Shown piece by piece: positions 25,736 through 34,428 of a stretch of DNA of 44,668 nucleotides. This DNA comes from Funiculus sociatus GB2-C1 (GTDB lineage Bacteria > Cyanobacteriota > Cyanobacteriia > Cyanobacteriales > FACHB-T130), in the NCBI RefSeq assembly GCF_039962115.1, contig NZ_JAMPKJ010000049.1, forward strand, positions 1 to 44,668, read 5' to 3'. A program made the position numbers and the translations under genes. The notes beneath the pieces were generated by a model. That model made no database searches. It saw only the letters and a list, made by a program, of their open reading frames with translations, and was not told the DNA's origin. The first letter of the stretch is position 1, and every line of letters starts with the position of its first letter.

Positions 25736-25824
25736 GTGGATTTATTAACCTCCAATTCCCTACGTAGGGGCATGGTAGTGCCATGCCCCTATAGAACGCG
25801 AATTTTATAACTTATTTAATCCAC
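25736..25824. mobile_element. MITE-like palindromic element, second family
   Basis: The outer ends GTGGATTTATTAA and TTATTTAATCCAC are imperfect inverted repeats. The centre has an 11-bp stem TAGGGGCATGG/CCATGCCCCTA (25765-25775 and 25781-25791). The central motif recalls the other MITE family, but the ends differ. It may also act as a terminator for the DCC gene. Confidence 0.55.
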
Positions 25825-25925
25825 ATTCCTTAGCCAATAAGAATAACCTAACTAAAGGAAGTCAACTATACAAATGGGGTCAAGCTAATCTAAAAATAGA
25901 CTACTTTCGCTAGTAGGGAAAACAA

Positions 25926-26138
25926 ATGCAAGACTCAGCATATACTCTTTTCATTATCTTTGGTTGTATCTGGATACTAATGGGAGCCGCAGCAGTGGTC
26001 GCAGTCCTCAAATCCGATAATCAAGAACTTCAATTTGGAAAATGGGGACTGATAGTGACTCTCCCGATCGTTATCCCGTTTACTCTAGCTCTGCTCTATC
26101 AAGTAGCAAGACCATTTATTCTGAAATACCTTTTTTGA
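25926..26138 (+). CDS. Small two-helix membrane protein, unknown
   Basis: This 70-residue protein has two hydrophobic segments (about 7-27 and 40-61) joined by a charged loop (KSDNQELQFGKW). A weak ribosome site, AGGGAAA, lies upstream. I recognise no family. It stands alone between a repeat-rich spacer and a 410-base stretch without a clear gene. Confidence 0.55.
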   Translation: MQDSAYTLFIIFGCIWILMGAAAVVAVLKSDNQELQFGKWGLIVTLPIVIPFTLALLYQVARPFILKYLF

Positions 26139-26548
26139 AAATTTGGGCTAAATCATAACATCAATACTTTTGTTAGCTGGAAAACTTGGGAGGTAATGCT
26201 GAGGGGGCGCGTGTCACTCCCTAGAGCAAATATATACTTTTTACGGGTAAGAGAGATTAGGTAAAAAAAGATTGTCTAATAAGTAGTTAACCCACTGGAG
26301 CCCTCGGTGAGGGAAATGCCTCCAAATTATCTGCTGTCGTTCAGCGCCAAGTTACTGCGAGATTATTTTTGGGGCGGTACGTTGGCTTTGTCGGTGGAGC
26401 GTTCTTAGCAAGGTAATTTAGTTGAGCTGTTAGACATACAAAGTAGAAATCAAATCTGATAGAGTTAAAGGTGTCATTGGTTATAGGTATTGGATACCAG
26501 CTATTAATACAAATGCACTTCTAGAGATGCAAACTGGAAGATAAATTA
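26139..26548. other. Spacer, one very short possible gene
   Basis: Nothing is firmly identified. ATG at 26316 follows GAGGGA and opens a 30-codon frame to 26408 (MPPNYLLSFSAKLLRDYFWG...). It has a good ribosome site but no known relative. Confidence 0.3.
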
Positions 26549-26779
26549 ATGGTGGAATATTGCAGCGTCGCCTACGCTTGGATTGGAAGAGGATGGACTC
26601 AGGAGATTGCCTGGCTTCGTATACAGGGGGAGAAAGTTGTCCAATGGGAAGGAAAATACTGGACAGATTTCTTGAATCATATGGCACAAGAGCAGTGGGA
26701 GCTTGTTGCGGTAGCTCCATTAGGAGGCGGAGAGTCAGAAGTTTATGGGATTGCCGCTTATTTCAAGCGTCCTATTTAA
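26549..26779 (+). CDS. DUF4177-like small protein
   Basis: This is a 76-residue soluble protein. The second half, LNHMAQEQWELVAVAPLGGGESEVYGIAAYFKRP, follows the DUF4177 layout, in which a helix leads into G/Q-W-E-L-V and the chain ends in a strand with F-K-R-P. The first half is a tryptophan-rich pair of strands. Function unknown. ATG at 26549 has no strong ribosome site. Confidence 0.6.
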   Translation: MVEYCSVAYAWIGRGWTQEIAWLRIQGEKVVQWEGKYWTDFLNHMAQEQWELVAVAPLGGGESEVYGIAAYFKRPI

Positions 26780-27088
26780 TCAGTTAAAGGAACCTAAAGC
26801 GTCGCCCCATTTTCCGAGAGGCGAACTGTTCTCAGTGCAAATTTAAGTCAGCAGCAGTCGTCACCTATAGCTTAATGTTCATTCGGCTACTGTATAAGCA
26901 AGAGCTTCAATCTACTCTAAGTAGCTTGTGAGCTTTCAGTGTGAATGAGGATAGTCGATCGTCTACATCTATTTTCTCGTCATTTTTTTTACGCATACTT
27001 TTGCCGCTATGGTTTTCAGGCATAACTTTGCCGGAGCGGCAAAATCAAACTTTAAATGACAACCTTATAGGGTTAGCAGTCTCTGTAA
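26780..27088. other. Spacer with a 10-bp inverted repeat, no gene
   Basis: TTTTGCCGCT (26999-27008) and AGCGGCAAAA (27035-27044) form an inverted repeat downstream of the leftward tRNA gene. Neither side has a T-run, so termination is uncertain. Confidence 0.45.
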
Positions 27089-27162
27089 TGGACACAACTG
27101 GACTCGAACCAGTGACCCCCACGATGTCAACGTGGTGCTCTAACCAACTGAGCTATGCGTCC
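27089..27162 (-). tRNA. tRNA-Val(GAC)
   Basis: On the minus strand the acceptor arm GGACGCA pairs with TGTGTCC. The D arm, the anticodon stem CCACG/CGTGG with loop TTGACAT (anticodon GAC) and the T arm CTGGTTCGAGTCCAG are all present. The discriminator is A, and CCA is not encoded. Confidence 0.95.
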
Positions 27163-27220
27163 GACGATTTATCAATATAACACAGGCTTTAGTAAATGTG
27201 CAAGGGGAATGGGAAAAGTT

Positions 27221-27265
27221 GGGAGTGAGGAGTTGTTAATTCAAAACTCATAACTCATAACTCCC
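27221..27265. repeat. GGGAGT/ACTCCC hairpin of AT-rich heptamers
   Basis: GGGAGTGAGGAGTT faces AACTCATAACTCATAACTCCC. The same word set (CAAAACTCATAACTC) recurs in inverted order at 41229-41300. Confidence 0.5.
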
Positions 27266-27364
27266 GCCTCTTAACTTTTTAATTAGCAACAAAACCGCTG
27301 AAAGGGAATCGCAACAGTTACTAGGTCTGTTAAAATCTTATGGTCGTTCAGCTAGAAATCGTCT

Positions 27365-27868
27365 TTGAGCCAATCTATAGACCTACCCAAGGTCGATGCC
27401 TTAGCGCAAGAACTTGCGACAATCCAACAAACGGGTGCCAAGCGGATTGCTTTGTTGGGGTCGCGTCATGTTCCCATCACTCACCAGCATCTGATTGAGA
27501 TGATGAGTTATGCCCTGGTTTTATCCGGCAATCGTCTACTCACTTCCGGTGCTACGGGAACTAATTTAGCCGCCATACGCGGTGCCATGCGTGCCGATGC
27601 TAGCCTGCTGACGGTGATTTTGCCCCAAAGTTTGGAACGTCAGCCACGGGAATCGCGAGAACAGCTAGAACAGGTGATGCACTTGGTAGAAAGTCCCGAA
27701 AATGACAATCTATCCCTTGCTGAAGCTAGCGCCTTGTGCAATCAAGAGATTGTTTCCCGGTGTCAACAACTCATCTGTTTTGCGTTTCACGACAGCCACA
27801 CCCTGCTAAAAACTTGTCAGGATGCGGAAGATCAACGCAAATTGGTGACTTTGTTCTACTTTGATTAA
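27365..27868 (+). CDS. DprA-like Rossmann-fold protein (SLOG superfamily)
   Basis: This 167-residue protein starts at TTG. The first half (AKRIALLGSRHVP...LVLSGNRLLTSGATGTNLAAIRGAMRAD) matches the nucleotide-binding Rossmann region of DprA/SLOG proteins, with the G-S-R and S-G-A-x-G-T loops intact. It is much shorter than true DprA, and a separate full-length DprA is expected elsewhere. Databases often call this cyanobacterial family DNA recombination-mediator protein A, but a role in recombination is not shown. It overlaps or abuts the MAPEG gene downstream. Confidence 0.75.
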   Translation: MSQSIDLPKVDALAQELATIQQTGAKRIALLGSRHVPITHQHLIEMMSYALVLSGNRLLTSGATGTNLAAIRGAMRADASLLTVILPQSLERQPRESREQLEQVMHLVESPENDNLSLAEASALCNQEIVSRCQQLICFAFHDSHTLLKTCQDAEDQRKLVTLFYFD

Positions 27869-27899
27869 GAGGACGGGTCGCTATCGTCTCGACAACCAA

Positions 27900-28316
27900 A
27901 TGATAAATTTCCCTGTATCAACTGTTTTGTTGGACTGCATTGCCGCAGCCGCAGTCCTGATTTATCTACCATTTTTGGTGGTAGGCTACGCCCGTGCTAG
28001 CGTGGGGTATGACACGGCGGCACCCCGCGCCATGTTTGACAAACTGCCTCCCTATGGACAAAGAGCCACCTGGGCGCACCAGAACTCGTTTGAGGCGTTT
28101 ATGATATTCGCGGCGGCTTCCCTGATGGCTTATGTGGCGGGGGTGAATTCGTCACTGGCAGCATGGGCAGCGATCGCTTTCGTTGTGGCGAGGTTGTTAT
28201 ACTCTGTTTTTTATATACTGAATGTTCCGTTAGCGCGAAGTCTCATGTTCGCCATCGGCTCCCTATCCAGTGGTACCCTCATTGTATTAAGCCTGCTGCA
28301 AGCCAATAGCAATTAA
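27900..28316 (+). CDS. MAPEG family membrane protein
   Basis: This protein has 138 residues from the ATG at 27900; a TTG at 27861 would overlap the previous gene and add an unlikely tail. Four hydrophobic helices are visible, with the family phrases RAxxGYDTAAPRAMFDKLPPYGQRATWAHQNSFEAF and ARLLYSVFYILNVPLARS. MAPEG proteins include microsomal glutathione transferases, but bacterial members mostly lack a tested activity. The N-E/N-x-x-E-x-F motif appears as NSFEAF. Confidence 0.88.
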   Translation: MINFPVSTVLLDCIAAAAVLIYLPFLVVGYARASVGYDTAAPRAMFDKLPPYGQRATWAHQNSFEAFMIFAAASLMAYVAGVNSSLAAWAAIAFVVARLLYSVFYILNVPLARSLMFAIGSLSSGTLIVLSLLQANSN

Positions 28317-28338
28317 CAATTAACAAACAACTTTTTTT

Positions 28339-28830
28339 ATGGCTGCAACATACTCTTTTGATATTGTCAGCGATTTCGATCGGCAAGAATTAGTTAATGC
28401 CGTAGACCAAACCGAACGGGAAATCAAAAGTCGCTTTGACCTTAAAGACACTCAAACAACCATAGAGCTAGGCGAAGAAGCAATTACAGTTAATACCGAC
28501 AGCGAATTTACTCTGGATGCCGTTCACACAATTTTGCAAACCAAAGCAGCTAAGCGTAATCTGAGCTTGAAAATATTTGATTACGGCAAAGTTGAATCAG
28601 CCAGTGGTAATCGCGTTCGCCAGGAAATTAAGCTGCGTAAGGGCATCAGCCAGGAAATCGCCAAACAAATCACCAAATTGATTCGAGACGAATTTAAAAA
28701 AATTCAAGGCTCCATTCAAGGCGATTCCGTCCGAGTTTCGGCGAAATCCAAAGATGAACTGCAACAGATAATTCAACGTTTGAAGCAGGAAGATTTGCCA
28801 GTTGCCCTACAATTTACCAACTATCGTTAG
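28339..28830 (+). CDS. yajQ: YajQ family nucleotide-binding protein
   Basis: This 163-residue cytoplasmic protein has two ferredoxin-like halves. Family phrases are [32 protein letters not shown] near the start, then [19 protein letters not shown] and [31 protein letters not shown]. Length is standard. In other bacteria, members bind cyclic di-GMP and act as a transcription cofactor; the role in cyanobacteria is not established. Confidence 0.95.
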   Translation: MAATYSFDIVSDFDRQELVNAVDQTEREIKSRFDLKDTQTTIELGEEAITVNTDSEFTLDAVHTILQTKAAKRNLSLKIFDYGKVESASGNRVRQEIKLRKGISQEIAKQITKLIRDEFKKIQGSIQGDSVRVSAKSKDELQQIIQRLKQEDLPVALQFTNYR

Positions 28831-28861
28831 TACAATGCCCACGATACAAAAGTTGATTTAG

Positions 28862-29332
28862 ATGTCGAATGGGCAGGAGCCGAAAATTGACCGACAACGA
28901 GAACACCAAGCCAACGAGCGTACCTTCCTGGCTTGGTTGCGGACTTCTATTGCGCTGATTGGATTTGGATTTGCGATCGCTCGTTTTGGTTTATTTTTGC
29001 GCGAGTTACAATCAGCTGTTACAGGTCAAGGTGCCATCTCCGAACCCTTCATCAACTCCCAAAGCTTGGGTGTAGGGTTGGTAATTGCTGGCATTCTAAT
29101 TATCCCATTATCAGCGTGGCGCTACAACCAGGTTTTTTGGCAAATTGAGCGGGGTAACTTTCAGCCTAACCGCCTGATTGTCTGGATAACGGCGGGAATT
29201 GTGATGATTGTAGGAGTCTTGAGCATTCCCTTCGTTCTGTGGCGACAACCATCCACTCCTAGTACCCCATCTTCCCGCCGCAGCGAACAACTTGAGAGAA
29301 GGATTTTAAACGCAAAGATACGCAGAGGCTAA
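28862..29332 (+). CDS. DUF202 (YidH-type) membrane protein
   Basis: This 156-residue protein has three transmembrane helices (about 25-48, 68-90 and 108-128). The DUF202 signature ANERTFLAWLRTSIALIGFGFAIARFGLFLREL is complete. The C-terminal tail is serine- and arginine-rich. Function unknown. It follows yajQ by 31 bases on the same strand. Confidence 0.9.
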   Translation: MSNGQEPKIDRQREHQANERTFLAWLRTSIALIGFGFAIARFGLFLRELQSAVTGQGAISEPFINSQSLGVGLVIAGILIIPLSAWRYNQVFWQIERGNFQPNRLIVWITAGIVMIVGVLSIPFVLWRQPSTPSTPSSRRSEQLERRILNAKIRRG

Positions 29333-29394
29333 CTTTCTTTGCGTTCCTCTGCGATATCCTTTGCCTTACGAGAGCGTTTAAAAAGCAATCATGT

Positions 29395-30696
29395 CTATAG
29401 ACTCGACATTACCTCACGCGCAGCTGCCAAAGTGCGGTCAATATCTTCCTCAGTGTGTGCTAAGGAAGTAAACCCAGCCTCAAACTGAGAAGGTGCTAGA
29501 TAAACGCCACGTTCTAGCATCCCACGATGGAAACGGCTAAACTTGCTCGAATCAGACTTTTTAGCATCTTCGTAGTTGTGGACTGGCCCAGAGGTGAAAA
29601 ACAAGCCAAACATCCCGCTAATTTGACCGCCACAAGCAGCATGACCAGTTTCCTGGGCAATTTGCAGCAACCCATCGCTGAGCTTTTTGGTAATCCGGTC
29701 TAGATTCTCGTAGTTACCCGGTTTTTGCAGCAACTCCAGCGTCTTGATACCAGCAGTCATTGCCAGAGGATTCCCGGAAAGGGTTCCAGCTTGATACACG
29801 GGCCCTGCTGGAGCAATCATCGACATAATATCGCGCCGTCCGCCATAGGCTCCCACTGGCAAGCCGCCACCGATAATTTTACCCAGCGTTGTCAAGTCGG
29901 GAGTGATGCCAAATTTTTCCTGTGCGCCACCGTAAGCAATTCGGAATCCGGTCATCACTTCGTCAAATACAAGTAATGCGCCATTTTCAGAAGTCAGCAT
30001 TCGCAAGCCTTCCAAGAAACCAGCGTCAGGTGTAATAAAGCCAGCGTTTCCGACCACAGGCTCTAGAATAACGCCAGCAATCTCGTTGGGGTTTTCCGCA
30101 AATAAAGCTTTGACGGCTTCTAAATCATTGTAGGGGGCGGTGAGAGTGTTGCTGGTTGCAGCCTTGGGAACGCCGGGAGAGTCGGGTAAACCAAGGGTAG
30201 CAACCCCAGAACCCGCTTTTACCAGGAACATATCGGCGTGACCGTGGTAGCAGCCTTCAAATTTAATTACCTTGTCCCGTCCGGTGAAAGCCCGCATCAG
30301 GCGCAGAACTGCCATACAAGCTTCTGTCCCAGAGTTGACAAACCGCACCATTTCAATACTGGGTACGGCATCAATTACCATCTCTGCCAGCACGTTTTCC
30401 AGCGCTGAGGGCGCACCAAAGCTGGTGCCTTTTTCCAGCGCTTCGTGAAGGGCGCTGATAACTTCTGGATGGGCGTGTCCGCAAATCGCTGGCCCCCAGG
30501 TGCCAACGTAGTCGATGTACTGGTTGCCATCGACATCCCAAATATATGCTCCTTTTACGCGGTCAAAGACGATGGGTTGTCCTCCCACCGATTTAAACGC
30601 CCTTACAGGTGAACTAACGCCTCCTGGCATCAAATTTTGAGCGGCTGCAAATATTTCGTCTGATTTGCTAGTTTTCAAATTTGTTGAAGTAACCAA
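29395..30696 (-). CDS. hemL: Glutamate-1-semialdehyde 2,1-aminomutase
   Basis: This PLP enzyme converts glutamate-1-semialdehyde to 5-aminolevulinate, the first committed precursor of heme and chlorophyll in the C5 pathway. It has 433 residues, full length. The PLP lysine is K273 ([16 protein letters not shown]), the preceding [11 protein letters not shown] holds the pyridine-binding aspartate, and FVNSGTEA and GCYHGHAD are the phosphate and ring contacts. It ends 63 bases after the convergent DUF202 gene. Confidence 0.98.
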   Translation of the reverse strand: MVTSTNLKTSKSDEIFAAAQNLMPGGVSSPVRAFKSVGGQPIVFDRVKGAYIWDVDGNQYIDYVGTWGPAICGHAHPEVISALHEALEKGTSFGAPSALENVLAEMVIDAVPSIEMVRFVNSGTEACMAVLRLMRAFTGRDKVIKFEGCYHGHADMFLVKAGSGVATLGLPDSPGVPKAATSNTLTAPYNDLEAVKALFAENPNEIAGVILEPVVGNAGFITPDAGFLEGLRMLTSENGALLVFDEVMTGFRIAYGGAQEKFGITPDLTTLGKIIGGGLPVGAYGGRRDIMSMIAPAGPVYQAGTLSGNPLAMTAGIKTLELLQKPGNYENLDRITKKLSDGLLQIAQETGHAACGGQISGMFGLFFTSGPVHNYEDAKKSDSSKFSRFHRGMLERGVYLAPSQFEAGFTSLAHTEEDIDRTLAAAREVMSSL

Positions 30697-30831
30697 TGCT
30701 ATTCCTCCGTTTGATGATAAAATCTCTGCCGCTAGATAGGCGCGAGTATTGATGAAAAAGATTACGTTGTTAAATTATCCTACTGAGGGCAATACCAATT
30801 CATTTCCTAGGAAAGAATCAGGATTTAACCC

Positions 30832-31020
30832 TTGAGTATCGGTTCTCGCCTCTTTGAGGCAGCCCAAGACTTGTATCGGGCTGCGTTCAATGCGGTTCAA
30901 TGGTACGCAGAAGAGTCTAAAGCTCACGAGGTGGCTCGGCGGGCGGTTAGAAGTGAATCGGCAAACCTTAACAGTACCATTGGCAAATGCCTGGAACCAA
31001 TTTTTGCGCCTTCTTATTAA
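30832..31020 (+). pseudogene. ChaB-like domain remnant
   Basis: The frame reads FEAAQDLYRAAFNAVQWYAEESKAHEVARRAVRSE, which matches the ChaB domain layout (L-P-x-x-A-Q-x-x-Y-x-x-A-F-N, then A-H-x-V-A-x-x-A-V). The expected LPE before EAAQ is missing from this frame. In the +1 frame the preceding bases read EYRFSPL, as if a frameshift had occurred. No ATG or ribosome site precedes it, and the C-terminus departs from the family. It is therefore probably decayed, although a short TTG-started protein cannot be excluded. Confidence 0.5.
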
Positions 31021-31122
31021 TTTAGCCAAGAATCGGTGTAATTTCTGGGGCAGCAAAATTGTGTTGAACAGCTGGCGGTTGCACAATGATATCTTGTACA
31101 AGGCGAGTCTATTATTCTGAAA

Positions 31123-31770
31123 ATGCCAGTTGAACCTTCTGCTTTAAGTCAAGCCATCCCGGTTGATAAAATCCGCTACAACGAGCAGGGACTGGTGAGT
31201 GCGATCGCGCAAGATTATCTTGATGGCACTGTGCTAATGATGGCATGGATGAATCGGGAGTCGTTACAAAAAACTCTGGAAACGGGCGAAACATGGTATT
31301 GGAGCCGTTCTCGCGGCGAGTTATGGCACAAGGGGGCAACTTCCGGTCATATTCAGAAAATACGAAGTATTCGCTATGACTGCGATAGCGATGCGCTACT
31401 TATCAGTGTGGAACAGGTGGGAGATATTGCCTGTCACACTGGCGAACGCAGCTGTTTTCATCAAGTAGATGGGGAAAAAGTGCCGCCGCCAGCAGATACC
31501 CTTTCGGATCTGTTTGCGACTATTTGCGATCGCCGCGACAATCCAACTGAAACTTCCTACACTTGCAAGCTATTTGCTGGTGGTGATAACAAGATTTTGA
31601 AAAAAATTGGTGAGGAAGCAGCTGAAGTGGTGATGGCTTGCAAGGATGATGATAAGGAAGCGATCGCCGGTGAGGTTGCTGACTTGTTGTATCACACCTT
31701 GGTTGCTTTAGCTCACCATCACGTCGATGTTAGAGACGTTTATCGCAAGTTGCAGGAACGTCGCAGATAG
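31123..31770 (+). CDS. hisIE: Bifunctional phosphoribosyl-AMP cyclohydrolase / phosphoribosyl-ATP pyrophosphatase
   Basis: This protein catalyses steps two and three of histidine synthesis. It has 215 residues in two domains. HisI (about 10-118) has [37 protein letters not shown], then DCDSD and the metal-binding [10 protein letters not shown]. HisE (about 125-215) has [14 protein letters not shown] and [16 protein letters not shown]. All signature residues are present. Stand-alone hisIE genes are normal in cyanobacteria, where his genes are scattered. Confidence 0.97.
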   Translation: MPVEPSALSQAIPVDKIRYNEQGLVSAIAQDYLDGTVLMMAWMNRESLQKTLETGETWYWSRSRGELWHKGATSGHIQKIRSIRYDCDSDALLISVEQVGDIACHTGERSCFHQVDGEKVPPPADTLSDLFATICDRRDNPTETSYTCKLFAGGDNKILKKIGEEAAEVVMACKDDDKEAIAGEVADLLYHTLVALAHHHVDVRDVYRKLQERRR

Positions 31771-31847
31771 TAAGTGTCTAGTTATTAAAAATTTTATACT
31801 AATGGAATTATGAACATTTACTGATTGATTTTAAAACTATAATTAAA

Positions 31848-31875
31848 GCAGGGAGACTTAAGTAAGCTTCCCTGC
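31848..31875 (+). terminator. Hairpin after hisIE
   Basis: GCAGGGA (31848-31854) pairs with TCCCTGC (31869-31875) around an ACTTAAGT core. A weak T-rich stretch follows, so termination is likely but not certain. Confidence 0.5.
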
Positions 31876-31931
31876 CTGTGTGCTTTATTTAAAGTTTTGA
31901 GGTTTATTTAATGGTAATTTTTGTTAAAATA

Positions 31932-32330
31932 TTAACTACTTATTTTTTTTGAACACCAATTGATCAAAACTACTACTTTTAAATCAAGGTTTTTTATGTT
32001 TAAGGACAGGAAAATAATTAGATAAAAAATATAAGTGGATTTTGGTATATGCTCAGGAGGCGTTTCTGGAGTAGAATCTTTATTCCTTTGCTGCTTCGCT
32101 TCTTCATCATTTGGCTTAATATTTACATTTACACTCTGGGTTTGGTTTACTTTGTGTATTTCTTTACTTTGAGATACTGGACATTCACTTTCCCCATCTG
32201 CTCTCGCCGAGGTAGCGATAAAGATTAGAGGAAGGAAACATAGAAAACAGAAAATTGATTGAAGTAACTTATTTTTTTGCATAATAATTTTTTGGGGAAA
32301 AGTTTTGTTTGGCTTATGGTCATCACTCAT
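31932..32330 (-). CDS. Secreted or membrane orphan protein
   Basis: About 132 residues from the ATG at 32330; AGGAG lies three bases upstream. Alternatively it is 116 residues from an internal ATG at 32282, which opens the signal peptide directly (MQKNKLLQSIFCFLCFLPLIFIATSARA). The short mature part contains SVNVNIKPNDEEAK and a charged linker, then a hydrophobic C-terminal stretch (about 98-125). No family is recognised. The gene is AT-rich and is preceded by two strong inverted repeats at 32353-32438. Confidence 0.5.
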   Translation of the reverse strand: MSDDHKPNKTFPQKIIMQKNKLLQSIFCFLCFLPLIFIATSARADGESECPVSQSKEIHKVNQTQSVNVNIKPNDEEAKQQRNKDSTPETPPEHIPKSTYIFYLIIFLSLNIKNLDLKVVVLINWCSKKISS

Positions 32331-32352
32331 CAACTCCTAAATAAAGCTCACC

Positions 32353-32438
32353 AGTATATAGTAGCACTATATACTAGCTGGCAAAGTACCACAGGTAGTA
32401 CGGTTTTCTAGCTAAAAAATGTAGAGAAAACCGTACTA
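32353..32438. promoter_or_regulatory. Two perfect inverted repeats upstream of the orphan gene
   Basis: AGTATATAGT (32353-32362) and ACTATATACT (32366-32375) pair across AGC. TAGTACGGTTTTCT (32396-32409) and AGAAAACCGTACTA (32425-32438) pair across 15 bases. Both lie within 110 bases upstream of the minus-strand start codon and could be operators or leader hairpins. Confidence 0.5.
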
Positions 32439-32569
32439 ACGGTATAACCATAAATTACGTTACGAAACACTTAATCTTACTAGGTCAAAGTAATCACTGA
32501 AATCAATACAAATTAACATCACACAGGTTTAAAAGTAAGAAAAACCCTAATTTTCAAGGTTTCGGCGAT

Positions 32570-33823
32570 TTATTGATTGTTCAATATCCGATTTAAATAT
32601 TGCAAAATCGCAATTGTGATGGCTACACTTAACGCCAAACCCAGCCAGAAACCATGCGCCACTACTGGCGGTTGATCTAATGCCCAACCACCCAAGGGAG
32701 GGCCAATAAAATAGCCAATCGCCCAGCACAGGGAATTTATAGAGAAGTATACGCCACGCTGAGATTCGGGGGCTAAGACTGTAATTAGGGAAGACGCAGA
32801 GGGTGTGTAGGAGACGACAGCGATCGCAAACACTCCCATTGCTAAAATTGCCCACAATAGCTGGTTAGATGCGGCTACTCCCGTAAACCAAATTAAGCTG
32901 AATCCCAAAGACCAAAATAAGGCGGAAATACACAAAGCGTAGGGATGGCTCAAACGTTTAAATATTCTCACAACTGGCAACTGTAAGATAATTGCTAAAG
33001 CTAGGTGCCAGGTAAATAAGGCGCTAATTGTTGTGGGTGAGAAACCTTTGCCAGATCCTACAAGCAAGAAATTGCTGAAGTACAGCGGCATTGTACTTTG
33101 GGTTTGAGAGATATAGGTGGTGAAAATGATATTAACTAAGCAAAAAATTAACAGACGGCGATCGCGTAGTGCAGATGTCCAACTGCTTAATGCTTGTTGT
33201 TCCTGTTCTCCTGGCTTGTAAGTTTCTGCGATCGCTACATAAATCACCCCAAAGAACACCACAAACGAAATTGCATCAATTACAAACAGCTCTCGATAAG
33301 CCCCCGTTGTGCCGATTAATACACCCCCTAATACAATTCCTATCCCCAAGCCCAAGTTATCTGCCAGCCGCGTTATTGCATAAGCTTCATTTCGTTGTTC
33401 TCCCTGGGTTAAATCTGCTACTACTGACTCAGTAGCCGGCCAGTATAAACCCATGCCCATACCCATGAGCAAGTTACCCACAACAAAAATGTGAAAATCG
33501 TTGCTAATAGCTAATACAAGTGAAGCAACCGCCGAAACCGCTGCTGAAAGTAACAGGGTGCGCCTGCGTCCCCAAAATTGCGAATCCGCAAACGAACCGC
33601 CCAAAATGCGCCCAAGTACGCCAGAAATGGAGGCACTACCCAAGCCAATGCCTACTTGGGTGGCGGATAGCCCCACTTGATTTACAAAAAAGATGGGCGC
33701 GTAAAACAAAGTAAAGCCAGTGCCAACTCCTGATAAAAATCGCCCAGCCGCAAGAATCCAAACTTGAGAATTTAGCTGAGGCAACCAGGAAGATGTGGGT
33801 TTGCGAAAAAATTTCATGCCCAA
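32570..33823 (-). CDS. Major facilitator superfamily transporter
   Basis: This 417-residue protein has about twelve hydrophobic helices. The loop between helices 2 and 3 reads GRILGGSFADSQFWGRRRTLL, which is the MFS motif G-x-x-x-D-x-x-G-R-R in slightly altered form. The second half starts after a charged central loop (KPGEQEQQALSSW). The likely role is proton-coupled export of a small molecule; the substrate cannot be inferred. It is divergent from the hli gene, with 248 bases between. Confidence 0.92.
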   Translation of the reverse strand: MGMKFFRKPTSSWLPQLNSQVWILAAGRFLSGVGTGFTLFYAPIFFVNQVGLSATQVGIGLGSASISGVLGRILGGSFADSQFWGRRRTLLLSAAVSAVASLVLAISNDFHIFVVGNLLMGMGMGLYWPATESVVADLTQGEQRNEAYAITRLADNLGLGIGIVLGGVLIGTTGAYRELFVIDAISFVVFFGVIYVAIAETYKPGEQEQQALSSWTSALRDRRLLIFCLVNIIFTTYISQTQSTMPLYFSNFLLVGSGKGFSPTTISALFTWHLALAIILQLPVVRIFKRLSHPYALCISALFWSLGFSLIWFTGVAASNQLLWAILAMGVFAIAVVSYTPSASSLITVLAPESQRGVYFSINSLCWAIGYFIGPPLGGWALDQPPVVAHGFWLGLALSVAITIAILQYLNRILNNQ

Positions 33824-34010
33824 AGGATAAATTAATCAAGCTTATAAAAATAATCCTGTGTACAAAAGCACGTCTAGCGCATCGCTTAAATTGAGGAATT
33901 GCTTAAATTGAGCAAAATTAACTTTCTGTGGGTGATAAAGATAGTTTTAACTGCTGGTGCGATCGCTTGCAGTCTCTACCCTGAGATAGAGAACACTCTC
34001 CTCGGTCAAC

Positions 34011-34028
34011 GTTACATTTAGTTACATA
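34011..34028 (+). promoter_or_regulatory. HLR1 element (RpaB site) upstream of hli
   Basis: GTTACATT-TA-GTTACATA matches the published HLR1 consensus exactly: two (G/T)TTACA(T/A)(T/A) repeats separated by two bases. A possible -10 (TATAAA, 34033-34038) follows, which would place HLR1 over the -35 region. That position suits repression by RpaB in low light, with release in high light. Confidence 0.75.
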
Positions 34029-34071
34029 AGCATATAAAGCTTAACAAAATAGCGAAACCGGAGTTTCCACC

Positions 34072-34251
34072 ATGCAAGAGACAAAGAAAATAACACCTCC
34101 CGTGATGGATGACCGCAACGCTTGGAGATATGGCTTCAATCCTCAAGCCGAAATTTGGAACGGGCGACTAGCTATGATTGGCTTTTTAGCCGCTGCTCTT
34201 ATCGAAATCTTTTCAGGTCAAGGTTTTCTGCACTTCTGGGGCTTGATCTAG
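34072..34251 (+). CDS. hli: High-light-inducible protein (one-helix chlorophyll-binding)
   Basis: This 59-residue thylakoid protein binds chlorophyll and carotenoid and protects photosystems and chlorophyll-synthesis intermediates under light stress. After a short soluble N-terminus (RNAWRYGFNPQAE) comes the chlorophyll-binding helix E27-I-W-N30-G-R32-LAMIGFLAAALIEIFSGQGF, with the conserved E-x-x-N-x-R triad. CGGAG lies nine bases before the ATG. An HLR1 element upstream and a strong terminator downstream show it is its own transcription unit. Confidence 0.95.
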   Translation: MQETKKITPPVMDDRNAWRYGFNPQAEIWNGRLAMIGFLAAALIEIFSGQGFLHFWGLI

Positions 34252-34297
34252 AATCAATTTTGCTTAATGTCTGACATCATGTAACCTCAATTTCCAA

Positions 34298-34332
34298 CCT
34301 GGGAGTGTTTTGAATACTTCCAGGCTTTTTTA
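34298..34332 (+). terminator. Rho-independent terminator of hli
   Basis: CCTGGGAGT (34298-34306) pairs with ACTTCCAGG (34316-34324) and is followed by CTTTTTTATT. Confidence 0.8.
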
Positions 34333-34428
34333 TTGTTAATTGACAAAGATGGATAGTGCGATTTTTACCGCACAGCACCATTAATAGCGCCTGCATAGGA
34401 AAATAATCCAAAAATCAAATCCGTAGCC

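Noticed and set aside
30775-31101. 108-codon minus-strand frame
   Set aside because: Antisense to the ChaB-like remnant, which gives recognisable protein on the plus strand.
32547-32855. 102-codon minus-strand frame
   Set aside because: Second frame of the MFS transporter C-terminus on the same strand.
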